A stretch of DNA of 32,702 bases from Candidatus Saccharimonadota bacterium (GTDB lineage Bacteria; Patescibacteriota; Saccharimonadia; Saccharimonadales; UBA4665), in the NCBI GenBank assembly GCA_025928155.1, contig JAICKC010000018.1:1-32702 (forward strand), given 5' to 3'. Made by a program: the position numbers and the translations under genes. The stretch's first letter is position 1. Each line of letters begins with the position of its first letter. This document shows, piece after piece, positions 15,855-23,578 of the stretch. The notes below the pieces were generated by a model. It saw only the letters and a program-made list of their open reading frames with translations. It had not been told where the DNA came from and did not search any database.

Positions 15855-17156
15855 CTATTCCCTTACGGCCGCATTCTGCCACAGCTCGACGATTTGTTCG
15901 TTTAACTGCGCAGCTACTTTGTCATCCACTTTACCATATACACCGAGCCCACCTAGTCCGTCAGTAAACATAGCCCGCGTTACGTCTACGATGGATTGTT
16001 TGGTCACAGCTTTGATCCGGTCCGGAATGGCATAATAGTCATCAACATATTCGTCGAAGAAATAGCGGCCGGTGTAGCCGCCAGCGGTCGCGGCCACCGT
16101 TTGCGCGCTGCGCTGGTAGCGGCCCAGTGAATAAGCCTGCGCGGCGGCGATGTCAGCCTCGGCCAGTTCCCCGCGGAAGAGGTTGCCTAGCTGTTCGGTC
16201 ACGATGTCGAACAGTGCCGCTGCGTTCTGGACCGACACCTGGCTACCGAACCACAAGTTACTGCTCAGCTTAATCTGCTGGAAACCGCTGTTCATGCCAT
16301 ACACTAGGCCACGTTCGCGAGCCGTGCCCAGGATCTTGCTGTACAGCGTCTCGGTCAGTATAGCGTTGACCAGCCCAAGCGCGTCCACCTCGCTCTCTTC
16401 AAGCCGGCGGTTCATAAAGCTGTCAATGTAGAAGTAGATCGTGTCAACACTGGCGTTCGGAATGCACACCGGTTTTTTTGGCTGCTTGACGACCTCGTCC
16501 GGCATGGCAAAACGTTCGCCGCGCGGCAGGTCAAGGTCTTCCAGCATGCGCATAATGGCACTCTTACGCTGCTTGTTGATGTTACCGGCAATGACAAAAC
16601 GCATGTTGTCGGTGGTGTGCGTGCGGCGGTAGTGCTCGCGCACGTCCTCAAGCTGCACGTTCTGCATGAGCTCCAGCCGCTCTTTGTCAGTTTCAGCCAC
16701 CAGGCCGTAGGCCTTGCGTGTGTTGGCGCCTAGGCTGCGATAGTGGTTGTTGGCACGAGCAGCCAACTCTTCGCGCACGTTGCCAAATTCGGCGTCAAAT
16801 TCTTCCTGCAAAAATAGCGGATGCTCAATGGCCAAGATAAGCAGTTTAAAGATGCGCTCCCACTCAAAATCAGCACACTCGGTTTCGTAAATGATGTCGT
16901 AGACGTCGGTGCTGGCATTGCTGTAGGCGCCATTTTGTTCAACAATAGCCTGAAATTCGCGAGCCCGCGGATAAATGTCGTTAGCACCGAGCAGCACGTG
17001 CTCCATCAAGTGTGGCGCTTCCCACTTGTCGCGCGCTACCAGGTATTCGCCGGCACGAAAGTTCAGGTATACATCGAGTACCGTGGCGTCTGGTACATGT
17101 ACCAGCAAGCCTTTAGCGCCATTTTGTAAAATTACTTCTTCAACAATGTGTTTCAT
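15855..17156 (-). CDS. M16 (pitrilysin/insulinase) family zinc peptidase
   Basis: The 433-residue protein has the inverted zinc motif HLMEH (49-53, HxxEH) and the distal Glu in NVREELAARANNHYR (129-130), about 76 residues on, so the metal site is complete. The second domain carries YGMNSGFQQIKLSSNLWFG and ends with a repeated M16 fold. It is a half-size, two-domain M16 enzyme that degrades or processes peptides; there is no signal peptide, so it is probably cytoplasmic. It lies 6 nt downstream of secA and 4 nt upstream of prfB in the same operon; no Shine-Dalgarno is visible, so it is probably translated by coupling to secA. Confidence 0.88.
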   Translation of the reverse strand: MKHIVEEVILQNGAKGLLVHVPDATVLDVYLNFRAGEYLVARDKWEAPHLMEHVLLGANDIYPRAREFQAIVEQNGAYSNASTDVYDIIYETECADFEWERIFKLLILAIEHPLFLQEEFDAEFGNVREELAARANNHYRSLGANTRKAYGLVAETDKERLELMQNVQLEDVREHYRRTHTTDNMRFVIAGNINKQRKSAIMRMLEDLDLPRGERFAMPDEVVKQPKKPVCIPNASVDTIYFYIDSFMNRRLEESEVDALGLVNAILTETLYSKILGTARERGLVYGMNSGFQQIKLSSNLWFGSQVSVQNAAALFDIVTEQLGNLFRGELAEADIAAAQAYSLGRYQRSAQTVAATAGGYTGRYFFDEYVDDYYAIPDRIKAVTKQSIVDVTRAMFTDGLGGLGVYGKVDDKVAAQLNEQIVELWQNAAVRE

Positions 17157-17162
17157 GTATGT

Positions 17163-19766
17163 TTATTTGCGCTTGCGGGCTTTTGTTTTACGCTGGCGTT
17201 CGGCCTTATTGGCCTTTTTACGCTTAGTACCGGTGCTCTTTGGCTTGGCAGCGTTCTTTTTGGCTGACTCAAAATCCTCTTCGTCGAATTGGGCCTCGCC
17301 CTCCAGTACTTCGCCGGCATTGCTAATAGAATTGCGTGCCGCGCGCGTCAGTTCAGTCTCGGTCGGCCGCTCCAGGTCCTCAGCCGCTATCGGCTCGGCG
17401 TGGAACAGCGCACGTACGACTTCGTGGCGCAGTGCTTGCTGCATCTCTTCGAAAATCAGCTGGCCACGGCGACGGTATTCCACGAGTGGGTCGCGCTGGC
17501 CTACACTCATCCAGTGGATGCCTTCGCGCAGGTGATCCATGTTCTCCAGGTGCTGCATCCAGAGATTGTCCAGGATCTGTAGGTAAATATCGCGTTCGAC
17601 TTTGCGCATAACTTCTTCGCCAAAGGCCGCTTCGCGCCCCTTATAAAATTCTTTGGCTTCCTCGAGCAATATCTGCTTGACCTTGTCGGTGCCGGCAGCG
17701 AATATACGGTCGAGCGCCGCTTCGTCGAATGGCAGCAGCTCGCGCACGGCCGGTTCAAAATCTTCGGTCGTACGAATAGGGCTGTCGGCCAACAAGTCCA
17801 CCTCATCTCGGATATATGCTTTGATGCGCTTGCTGATGTCGTCAGCTTTCAGAATTTCTCCGCGCATAGCATACGTGGCACGGCGGTGGCGGTTCATTAC
17901 GTCGTCGTATTGCACCACGCTCTTACGCTGATCAAAATGGAAGCCTTCGACCTTCTTCTGCGCATTTTCAAGCGCCCGGCTAATCACACGATTTTCGATA
18001 GGCGTCTCGTCGTCCACCCGCAACCGGTCCATAATGCCGGCCACACGGTCACCGCCAAAAATACGCATCAGGTCGTCCCCAGTACTCACATAGAACTGCG
18101 ATGTCCCCGGGTCGCCCTGGCGGCCGGCACGGCCACGCAGCTGGTTATCGATACGACGCGATTCGTGACGCTCCGACCCAAGCACGAATAAGCCGCCCAG
18201 ACCCTTCACGCCGTCGCCTAGCACGATGTCGGTACCGCGGCCGGCTATGTTGGTCGCGAGCGTTACCGCGCCCTTCTCACCAGCGCGGGCTACAATCCCA
18301 GCCTCGCGCTCGTTGTTTTTGGCATTAAGCACTTCATGCGCAATGCCGGCCTTCTTGAGCATATTGCCGAGTTTTTCGTTCTTTTCAATGCTGGCCGTAC
18401 CGATAAGCACCGGACGTCCCTCTTCGTGGAGTTCAGCCACCTGTTTGACAATCGCCTTGAACTTAGCACCTTCGTTACGGTAAATCCTATCAGTCAGGTC
18501 GGCGCGCGCCAGCGGCCGGTTGGACGGAATTTCCACCACATCCATCTTATAAATCTGGTGAAACTCTTCGCTCTCGGTCATAGCCGTACCAGTCATGCCA
18601 GCCAGCTTGTCGTACAGCCGGAAATAGTTCTGGAACGAGATGGTTGCGAGCGTCATTGACTCTTGCTGCACTTCTACGCCTTCTTTAGCCTCAATCGCCT
18701 GGTGCAGGCCTTCGTTGTAGCGCCGGCCAGCCAGCAGGCGGCCGGTGTGTTCGTCCACGATCACCACTTCACCGTCGTTGGTCACCACATAGTCTTTGTC
18801 GCGTTTGAATAGCGTCTGCGCACGCAGCGCCTGCTCTAAGTGGTAAATAGTACGGATGTTTTCGGTCGCATAAATGTTTTCGATGCCGAGGATTTTTTCG
18901 ACGCGGTCGATACCTTCGTCAGTCAAAATCACCGTCTTGCGCTTTTCGTCAACCTCGTAGTCGCTGGGTTTAAGCTGACGCACGGTACGAGCAAACTGCT
19001 CATAAGCATTACCCGGCGTAACACTCGGCGCGCTAATGATAAGCGGTGTGCGAGCTTCGTCGATAAGGATGGAGTCGGCCTCGTCTACAATGGCATAGTT
19101 CAGCTCGCGCTGGCGCAGCTGGTCAACTTCGCGCACCATGTTGTCGCGCAGGTAGTCGAAGCCGAATTCGTTGTTGGTACCATAGGTAATGTCGGCAGCA
19201 TAGGCGTCCTGGCGGCTGCAGGGCTTCAAGTGTTTGAACCGCGGGTCGTCATGGCTGTCATCTTTAAATTTCGGGTCGTAGATGTATGACGCATCAGGAA
19301 TAACTACGCCCACGCTTAAGCCCAGAAAACCATATACCGGACCCATCCAGCCCGCACCGACACGCACCAGATAGTCGTTGACAGTTACAAGGTGTGCGCC
19401 TTTGCCGCTGAGCGCGTTAAGGTAGAGCGGTAAGGTTGCCACCAGCGTCTTACCCTCACCCGTTTTCATTTCGGCTACACTGCCTTCGTGCAGTACCATG
19501 CCACCGATAAGCTGTACGTCGAAGTGCCGTTGGCCAATCGTACGCTTAGCCGCCTCGCGCACCACCGCGAACGCGTCCGGCAAAATCGCGTCGAGCGACT
19601 CTTTCTTAAGGCGTTTACGAAGCGCCTCTGTCTGAGCTTTCAGCTTCTCATCGGTCATCTTTTCGTACTTGGGTGCCAGGTCGTTGATCACCCGTACGCG
19701 CTTGCGCAGCCGCTTGATGGTCTTGGCCTGTGGGTCACCGAGCAACCTTTTCAGTAGCCTGTTCAT
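17163..19766 (-). CDS. secA: Preprotein translocase ATPase SecA
   Basis: The 867-residue motor of Sec export is full length. It shows the N-terminal helix, Walker A (MKTGEGKTLVATLP, about 100-113), the LVTVNDYLVRVGAGWMGPVYGFLGL motif, Walker B (AIVDEADSILIDEARTPLIIS), the VLIGTASIEKNE and ATNIAGRGTDIVLG helicase motifs, QLRGRAGRQGDPG, and the wing and scaffold region (VVQYDDVMNRHR; LEQ-like MQHLENMDHLREGIHW). The C-terminus is not the usual zinc-binding SecB-contact motif; it ends in about 30 residues rich in Lys and Arg. The leader has an odd start region (see the mini-ORF entry). It heads the secA-M16-prfB unit. Confidence 0.97.
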   Translation of the reverse strand: MNRLLKRLLGDPQAKTIKRLRKRVRVINDLAPKYEKMTDEKLKAQTEALRKRLKKESLDAILPDAFAVVREAAKRTIGQRHFDVQLIGGMVLHEGSVAEMKTGEGKTLVATLPLYLNALSGKGAHLVTVNDYLVRVGAGWMGPVYGFLGLSVGVVIPDASYIYDPKFKDDSHDDPRFKHLKPCSRQDAYAADITYGTNNEFGFDYLRDNMVREVDQLRQRELNYAIVDEADSILIDEARTPLIISAPSVTPGNAYEQFARTVRQLKPSDYEVDEKRKTVILTDEGIDRVEKILGIENIYATENIRTIYHLEQALRAQTLFKRDKDYVVTNDGEVVIVDEHTGRLLAGRRYNEGLHQAIEAKEGVEVQQESMTLATISFQNYFRLYDKLAGMTGTAMTESEEFHQIYKMDVVEIPSNRPLARADLTDRIYRNEGAKFKAIVKQVAELHEEGRPVLIGTASIEKNEKLGNMLKKAGIAHEVLNAKNNEREAGIVARAGEKGAVTLATNIAGRGTDIVLGDGVKGLGGLFVLGSERHESRRIDNQLRGRAGRQGDPGTSQFYVSTGDDLMRIFGGDRVAGIMDRLRVDDETPIENRVISRALENAQKKVEGFHFDQRKSVVQYDDVMNRHRRATYAMRGEILKADDISKRIKAYIRDEVDLLADSPIRTTEDFEPAVRELLPFDEAALDRIFAAGTDKVKQILLEEAKEFYKGREAAFGEEVMRKVERDIYLQILDNLWMQHLENMDHLREGIHWMSVGQRDPLVEYRRRGQLIFEEMQQALRHEVVRALFHAEPIAAEDLERPTETELTRAARNSISNAGEVLEGEAQFDEEDFESAKKNAAKPKSTGTKRKKANKAERQRKTKARKRK

Positions 19767-19783
19767 AAGACGTTCTTCGTCAT
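19763..19783 (-). promoter_or_regulatory. Possible six-codon leader ORF overlapping the secA start
   Basis: On the minus strand ATG-ACG-AAG-AAC-GTC-TTA-TGA ends with its TGA overlapping the secA ATG (ATGA). The only strong GGAGG (19788-19784) is 17 nt from the secA ATG, too far for normal initiation, and directly abuts the mini-ORF ATG. Coupled or reinitiating translation of secA is possible; it could also be coincidence. Confidence 0.3.
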
Positions 19784-19812
19784 CCTCCGTTAGTTTCAGT
19801 AAAGTTATCTAT

Positions 19813-19818
19813 ATTGTA
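19813..19818 (-). promoter_or_regulatory. Candidate -10 box of the secA unit
   Basis: Minus-strand TACAAT lies 46 nt upstream of the secA ATG and predicts a leader of about 40 nt. The flanking sequence is AT-rich, unlike most of the window. Confidence 0.4.
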
Positions 19819-19888
19819 CCCTCTTTATTCACACTTGGCGAGAGTATTTTATTGCTATCAAAACGGACTTTTGAAATAATGACACGAT

Positions 19889-20393
19889 ATGACAAGGGGC
19901 AAAACGGTAGCTAAGCCCTTCGAGTTTTATCCTCGAGGATCATTGCCTCGGGACTAAATAACACCTCTCTAGCCACCAAGCTCCCTATAACTTTCGTACC
20001 ACTACTGGTCGGGGATCCAGAGCAATCTCAGATCCTCTACTCTCGCGCCGTTGGAGCCAGTCTCGTTGTTGCTGGTAAAGCCTTCGAGGGGGCTGCAGTT
20101 TGCGCTAAGACGGGGGCGAGTATGCTCCAACATCGATTTCAGCTGACTTTCGGAATAGCACCAGCATAACTGAGCGCGGTGGCACGCCAAGCATTTTTGT
20201 GCTTGGCACAGAATTAGGCTCACGCGGATTGCTCACGCCAAGCGCAATATTCATGAATAGACTTGGCAGGGCGGCAATAGAATACTATCCGACCAGGTTG
20301 CCTCAGGTTATCATCCCTAACCCTCGATTTCACACTGGCAGCATTTCCAGAGCTGCAAGTCGTACCGCCCGATTTCTAGGACCAAGCCCGTAA
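19889..20393 (+). pseudogene. Probable frameshifted ORF between secA and hpf
   Basis: No intact gene fills the about 630-nt gap between secA and hpf. On the plus strand three protein-like segments follow each other in frames that step in the same direction: MTRGKTVAKPFEFYPRGSLP (19889-19957), then SGLNNTSLATKLPITFVPLL onward (open 19915-20169, no good start codon), then a segment open from 20109 and ending at 20393 that contains TERGGTPSIFVLGTELGSRG. Two indels would join them into one protein of about 165 residues. TGA-AATAAT at the 5' end resembles an extended -10 box 8 nt from the first ATG. I do not recognise the product. Indel errors in the assembly, or chance open frames, are alternatives. 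Confidence 0.4.
20186..20207. repeat. Perfect 8-bp hairpin inside the decayed ORF
   Basis: GCCAAGCA and TGCTTGGC flank a TTTTTG loop. The same CACGCCAAGC word recurs about 50 nt downstream (20233 region). No T-tract follows, so it is not an obvious terminator. Confidence 0.35.
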
Positions 20394-20394
20394 T

Positions 20395-20721
20395 CTAAGG
20401 ACGCGGCCAGGAAATTCGTCGACGGCGGCGTGGTAGAACTTTCAGCTGCTGCTCAATCTGCACCACTGCTACGTCAAGCGCAGCGTGCATGTGCAGGGTC
20501 GTTTCCTTAGCCATGCACTCATGCTCGCCAAGTGTCAGTACAATGCTGCAGGTATTGTACTTAGCCCCTTTGCTCGTCGTTTGCGTCAGTGACAGTTCGT
20601 AACCCGCTTCAGCCCGCAAGCGGCGCGGCACTTTGCGATTTAGTCTGGCCAGCTTGTGATGCGCATATTTTTCGAGTTCGTCCGTCAGCTCCAGACCTTT
20701 AGCCGCAATGTGCACCTTCAT
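20395..20721 (-). CDS. hpf: Ribosome hibernation-promoting factor (short HPF/RaiA type)
   Basis: The 108-residue protein begins MKVHIAAKGLELTDELEKYAHHKLARLNR, the typical HPF start, continues with the beta-strand region and ends with DVAVVQIEQQLKVLPRR, the conserved second helix. It lacks the C-terminal dimerisation domain of long HPF, so it is the short form that blocks the decoding centre of idle ribosomes. It lies 32 nt after serS and is probably co-transcribed; the gap and the serS stop contain a perfect 8-bp hairpin. No Shine-Dalgarno is visible. Confidence 0.92.
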   Translation of the reverse strand: MKVHIAAKGLELTDELEKYAHHKLARLNRKVPRRLRAEAGYELSLTQTTSKGAKYNTCSIVLTLGEHECMAKETTLHMHAALDVAVVQIEQQLKVLPRRRRRISWPRP

Positions 20722-20734
20722 AATTAGCTTAGAT

Positions 20735-20760
20735 ACTCTAAATCATTCTAGCTTTAGAGT
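20735..20760 (-). repeat. Hairpin spanning the serS stop and the hpf leader
   Basis: ACTCTAAA and TTTAGAGT pair perfectly around a 10-nt loop. The serS stop codon lies in one arm. No T-tract follows, so it could protect or process the serS-hpf message rather than end it. Confidence 0.4.
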
Positions 20761-22058
20761 TTATCAATACCGGCCATATAGGGCTGGAGCACCCTAGGCA
20801 CTCCTACGCTGCCATCAGCCTGTTGGTTGTTTTCGACGATCGCGGCCATAATCCGGTTGGTCGCAAATGCAGTCGCATCGTTGGTATGAACCAGCTCGAC
20901 CGTGCCGTTTGCTCGTCTGATGCGGGTCTTTAGGTCTCGTGCCTGGTAGTCAGTCATATAGTCAGCGGTGTGCGTTTCGCGGTATTTATGTTGCCCCGGG
21001 AACCAGCACTCAATATCAATACCGCGGGCGTTCGGCTTACCGATATCGGCCGTGCATTTTTGTAGCACATGATAAGGCAAACCAAGCTGCTGCACTAAAT
21101 ATTCCTGGATAGCTATCAACAACTTGTGCTCGTCCAGGCCGGTTTCGGGCGTGCTGAACACTTCCATTTCCAGCTTGTCGAACTGGTGCCAGCGCAACAT
21201 ACCCTCGGTGTCCTTACCGTAGGTGCCGGCTTCACGGCGAAAGCTCGTCAAAAAACCGATGTAGCGGATCGGGAACATATCTTCGGGCAGAATTTCGTTC
21301 CAATACATCGTGCAGAGTGTGTGTTCGGCGCTAGCCTGCAGCCACAGGTCGTCTTCCGGCAGCCCTGCCCGGTACGTCACCTCTTCGGCGTTCAGGCGCG
21401 CACTCGCTTTGTACGGCTCCGTACGGAGCATAGCCGGCGGCAAAACAGGCGTAAATGGCCGGGCGACTATGTGCAGATCATTTTCTTGTACAAGTTTGGC
21501 AATCACTGCCTCATCACCCAGAGTTTGCATAACATATTGTTCGATTGCCAGCTGCATCCGCACCAAGTTACCTTTGAGATAGCCGAACCGGCTGCCGGCA
21601 ATCTTGGCAGCCCGCTCCTTGTCGAGCATGTCGCGCGGCTCCAAAATCTCCCAATGGTTTTTAGGAGTAAAATCGAATTTACGTGGTTCGCCTACTGTCT
21701 TGCTGACGACATTTTCGTCTTCTGTAACCCCCACGGGCACATCGTCGAGCGGCATGTTTGGCACAGCCCGCAGCAGCTCATCGTATCGTTCATCGACTCC
21801 CTTGAGTTCAGTCTCACGCCCGGCAATATCCTGTTTGAGCTGTTTGCCCATGGCCACCTGTTCGGGCGTCGGCTTCTGGCCTTTCATGTCGGCCGTTAGC
21901 TGATTGCGCTTGGCCCGTAGCTCTTCCAGCTGCGTCAGTTTACTGCGGCGGTCACTATCCAGTCTTAGCAGTTCTGCGATGTCTACTTCGTAACCCTTTT
22001 GCTTGGATTTTTCGGCCACCACTACTGGATTGTCACGGATAAATTGAATGTCTAGCAT
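20754..22058 (-). CDS. serS: Seryl-tRNA synthetase (divergent)
   Basis: The 434-residue class II enzyme has the N-terminal coiled-coil arm (about 1-110), motif 2 in FRREAGTYGKDTEGMLRWHQFDK and motif 3 near the C-terminus, ending VPRVLQPYM. It charges tRNA-Ser. Several usually invariant positions differ: the TAE serine-binding motif is SAE (LQASAEHTL), the REISSCSNC stretch is RETHTADYM, and the motif 3 stretch HTLNGSGLAVGR is HTNDATAFATNR, keeping only the final Arg. Length and order are otherwise normal. A Shine-Dalgarno GAAGAGGG precedes the ATG. The unusually long leader is described separately. Confidence 0.93.
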   Translation of the reverse strand: MLDIQFIRDNPVVVAEKSKQKGYEVDIAELLRLDSDRRSKLTQLEELRAKRNQLTADMKGQKPTPEQVAMGKQLKQDIAGRETELKGVDERYDELLRAVPNMPLDDVPVGVTEDENVVSKTVGEPRKFDFTPKNHWEILEPRDMLDKERAAKIAGSRFGYLKGNLVRMQLAIEQYVMQTLGDEAVIAKLVQENDLHIVARPFTPVLPPAMLRTEPYKASARLNAEEVTYRAGLPEDDLWLQASAEHTLCTMYWNEILPEDMFPIRYIGFLTSFRREAGTYGKDTEGMLRWHQFDKLEMEVFSTPETGLDEHKLLIAIQEYLVQQLGLPYHVLQKCTADIGKPNARGIDIECWFPGQHKYRETHTADYMTDYQARDLKTRIRRANGTVELVHTNDATAFATNRIMAAIVENNQQADGSVGVPRVLQPYMAGIDKL

Positions 22059-22168
22059 ATTCCCTCTTCAAAAATCGTTAACTTGTTTGGTTACAAATAA
22101 AAGTAAAGTCTGCCGGCCAGGGCCGACGAACGACTTTGCGACAAACCCAAACGAGTCAACATGTTCAC
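22059..22168 (-). promoter_or_regulatory. Structured 5' leader of serS, candidate cis-regulatory RNA
   Basis: TATAAT at 22182-22177 puts the transcript start near 22169, leaving a leader of about 110 nt, the longest in the window. Positions 22160-22147 pair with 22090-22077 over 14 positions (one A-C mismatch, one G-U). Inside lies a second 6-bp stem (22137-22132 with 22110-22105, GACTTT/AAAGTC) and a GC-rich hairpin (22127-22112) with a four-base loop. The outer stem is followed by GATTTTTG and then the Shine-Dalgarno. No T-box sequence (AGGGTGGNACCGCG) is present, so this is not a classical T-box. The fold is by eye. Confidence 0.5.
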
Positions 22169-22176
22169 TGTCGCCA

Positions 22177-22182
22177 ATTATA
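22177..22182 (-). promoter_or_regulatory. -10 box of serS
   Basis: Minus-strand TATAAT; no clear -35. It faces the promoter of the divergent gene at 22231, whose candidate -10 boxes are TATAGT (22204-22209) or TATATC (22216-22221). Confidence 0.55.
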
Positions 22183-22230
22183 CCAGCTTGTTAGCAACTT
22201 CAGTATAGTTTGTGGTATATCTATACGGAC

Positions 22231-22725
22231 ATGAGTGAGCAAGCGAAGCAAATAGAGGCAAAACCAACGCGCCGCAGGTTCATCAAACCGAGCGAGCTAA
22301 TTATTGCAGTGGTGTTCACCGCAGTGGTGGCCGTGCTGACTATAACGCTAGCGAACAAACTAACACTTAAACACGACGTGACGAGCGCCCGTGCCGTCTC
22401 TGACAAAGTAATTACGAACATCAGCAAACGTGACGGGACCGCCATCCGCGCCCAGGGCTCACCCAAATTCCAAAAAACCTACACCGGCACCGAACTCACC
22501 CAGGATTTCCGGAGCGTTGAGGTAGCCACCCTCAAAACGCCCCAGCTCGACCGGCAGATCGTCGTCGACGCTCCCTCCGGCCGTATCGTCTACTTTGTGT
22601 ATAAATATACCGCACTCAAAGTGCCGTTTTACGTGCGCACCGCCGTACAGCACCAGTCCGGCCACTGGTATCTCACCAGCATTACTGGTAACATCAACGA
22701 AGCCGCGCTGACTGGCAACTACTAA
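22231..22725 (+). CDS. Membrane-anchored protein, unknown function
   Basis: From the ATG at 22231 the protein is 164 residues: a basic cytoplasmic N-terminus (KPTRRRFIKPSE), one transmembrane segment (about 21-42, LIIAVVFTAVVAVLTITLA), then an extracellular domain of about 115 residues rich in beta-strand patterns (VEVATLKTP, RIVYFVYKYTALKVPFYVRTAV, HWYLTSITGNI). The end resembles small export-linked domains that couple to transfer machinery, but no family is recognised. A start seven codons earlier (22210) is in frame but lies in the promoter region. It is divergent from serS. Confidence 0.7.
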   Translation: MSEQAKQIEAKPTRRRFIKPSELIIAVVFTAVVAVLTITLANKLTLKHDVTSARAVSDKVITNISKRDGTAIRAQGSPKFQKTYTGTELTQDFRSVEVATLKTPQLDRQIVVDAPSGRIVYFVYKYTALKVPFYVRTAVQHQSGHWYLTSITGNINEAALTGNY

Positions 22726-22741
22726 CCTGTCTATTGCGCAG

Positions 22742-23530
22742 CTATTTCTTTTTGGCGGCCTGCATTGCCCTGAGCGTTAGCTCGGTGCGTCGGCGCGCGT
22801 AGTCGCAGTGCTCGCACACCCCACCCATGATGCTTTCCCCCACCGGCGGCATATCGCCGTCCATACAGGCTTTCATTTCGTGCAAGGTTGGTTCGACCCA
22901 TTCGTCGTTGCCAGCGTATGGAATGAGCTTGGTGCGGAATTCCAGCCGGTCGCCGAACCCGTCCACATCCATCCGTGCATTGGTATATACAAAATAGCCC
23001 GTATCATTCACCGTGAAGCCGTTTTGGCGCAGCAGCCACTGGTATACTTCCATCTGCCGCTTGTAACTTATCTGCCAGCCGCTGTCGATACCCACATCTT
23101 TCTCTTTGCTGGTCGCTTTATAGTCCACCACGATCAGCTCGCCGTCCGCGTTTACCCACACATCGTCCACCGCACCGAACACATGCAGTTTTGTCGGCTG
23201 ATGCAGCGACACGACGCCAGTGAAGGTATACCGCCATGTATCGAGCTCTTTGTGCTGGAACGGCACCACGCCCTTGAGCTTGTTCGTGGTCATAATCGGG
23301 TGTGGCGTGCCAGCCGCACGGTGTACATCGAACTCTTTTTTGAACAGCTCATCGATAGTCTTGTTGATGTTAAACGGCGGCGAACTCGGTCGCGTAATTT
23401 TCAGCCGCACGTCCAGCCAAAAGCAGCGCGGACACTGCATATACAGCTCTATTTTTGACCGACTAACCTTAAACGGCGCGGACTGTCCCGGCCGGTACGG
23501 TTCCGACCGTTCCCTCCAATAATCACTCAT
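22742..23530 (-). CDS. Cas4-like PD-(D/E)XK nuclease with four cysteines
   Basis: The 262-residue protein has the RecB-type nuclease core: FGAVDDVWV (Asp122), LIVVDYKATS (Asp136, Lys138) and the QxxxY motif QMEVY (159-163). Cys33/Cys36 (QCPRCFW) and Cys239/Cys242 (CEHCDYARRR) flank the core and could hold an iron-sulfur cluster, as in Cas4 and AddB-type nucleases. No cas genes or CRISPR repeats are nearby, so it is probably a stand-alone repair nuclease. The start at 23530 is chosen over an earlier in-frame codon because TATACT (23542-23537) lies 6 nt upstream, giving a leaderless mRNA. Confidence 0.85.
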   Translation of the reverse strand: MSDYWRERSEPYRPGQSAPFKVSRSKIELYMQCPRCFWLDVRLKITRPSSPPFNINKTIDELFKKEFDVHRAAGTPHPIMTTNKLKGVVPFQHKELDTWRYTFTGVVSLHQPTKLHVFGAVDDVWVNADGELIVVDYKATSKEKDVGIDSGWQISYKRQMEVYQWLLRQNGFTVNDTGYFVYTNARMDVDGFGDRLEFRTKLIPYAGNDEWVEPTLHEMKACMDGDMPPVGESIMGGVCEHCDYARRRTELTLRAMQAAKKK

Positions 23531-23536
23531 TAATTT

Positions 23537-23572
23537 AGTATACCAGGAGTAGACATTCTGCCGTGCTACACT
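23537..23572. promoter_or_regulatory. Divergent pair of -10 boxes for the nuclease and Dabb genes
   Basis: Minus-strand TATACT (23542-23537) is 6 nt from the ATG at 23530. Plus-strand TACACT (23567-23572) with an upstream TG (extended -10) is 6 nt from the ATG at 23579. Both predict leaderless mRNAs. Confidence 0.6.
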
Positions 23573-23578
23573 GTGCCT

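Noticed and set aside
20002-20223. Minus-strand open frame of 73 codons in the secA-hpf gap
   Set aside because: Cys/Ser/Leu-rich product with no motif or ribosome binding site; the plus strand has more protein-like segments here.
22138-22174. Pseudoknot in the serS leader through TGTCGC/GCGACA (22169-22174 with 22138-22143)
   Set aside because: If TATAAT at 22182-22177 is the -10 box, most of the outer arm lies upstream of the transcript start and is not in the RNA.
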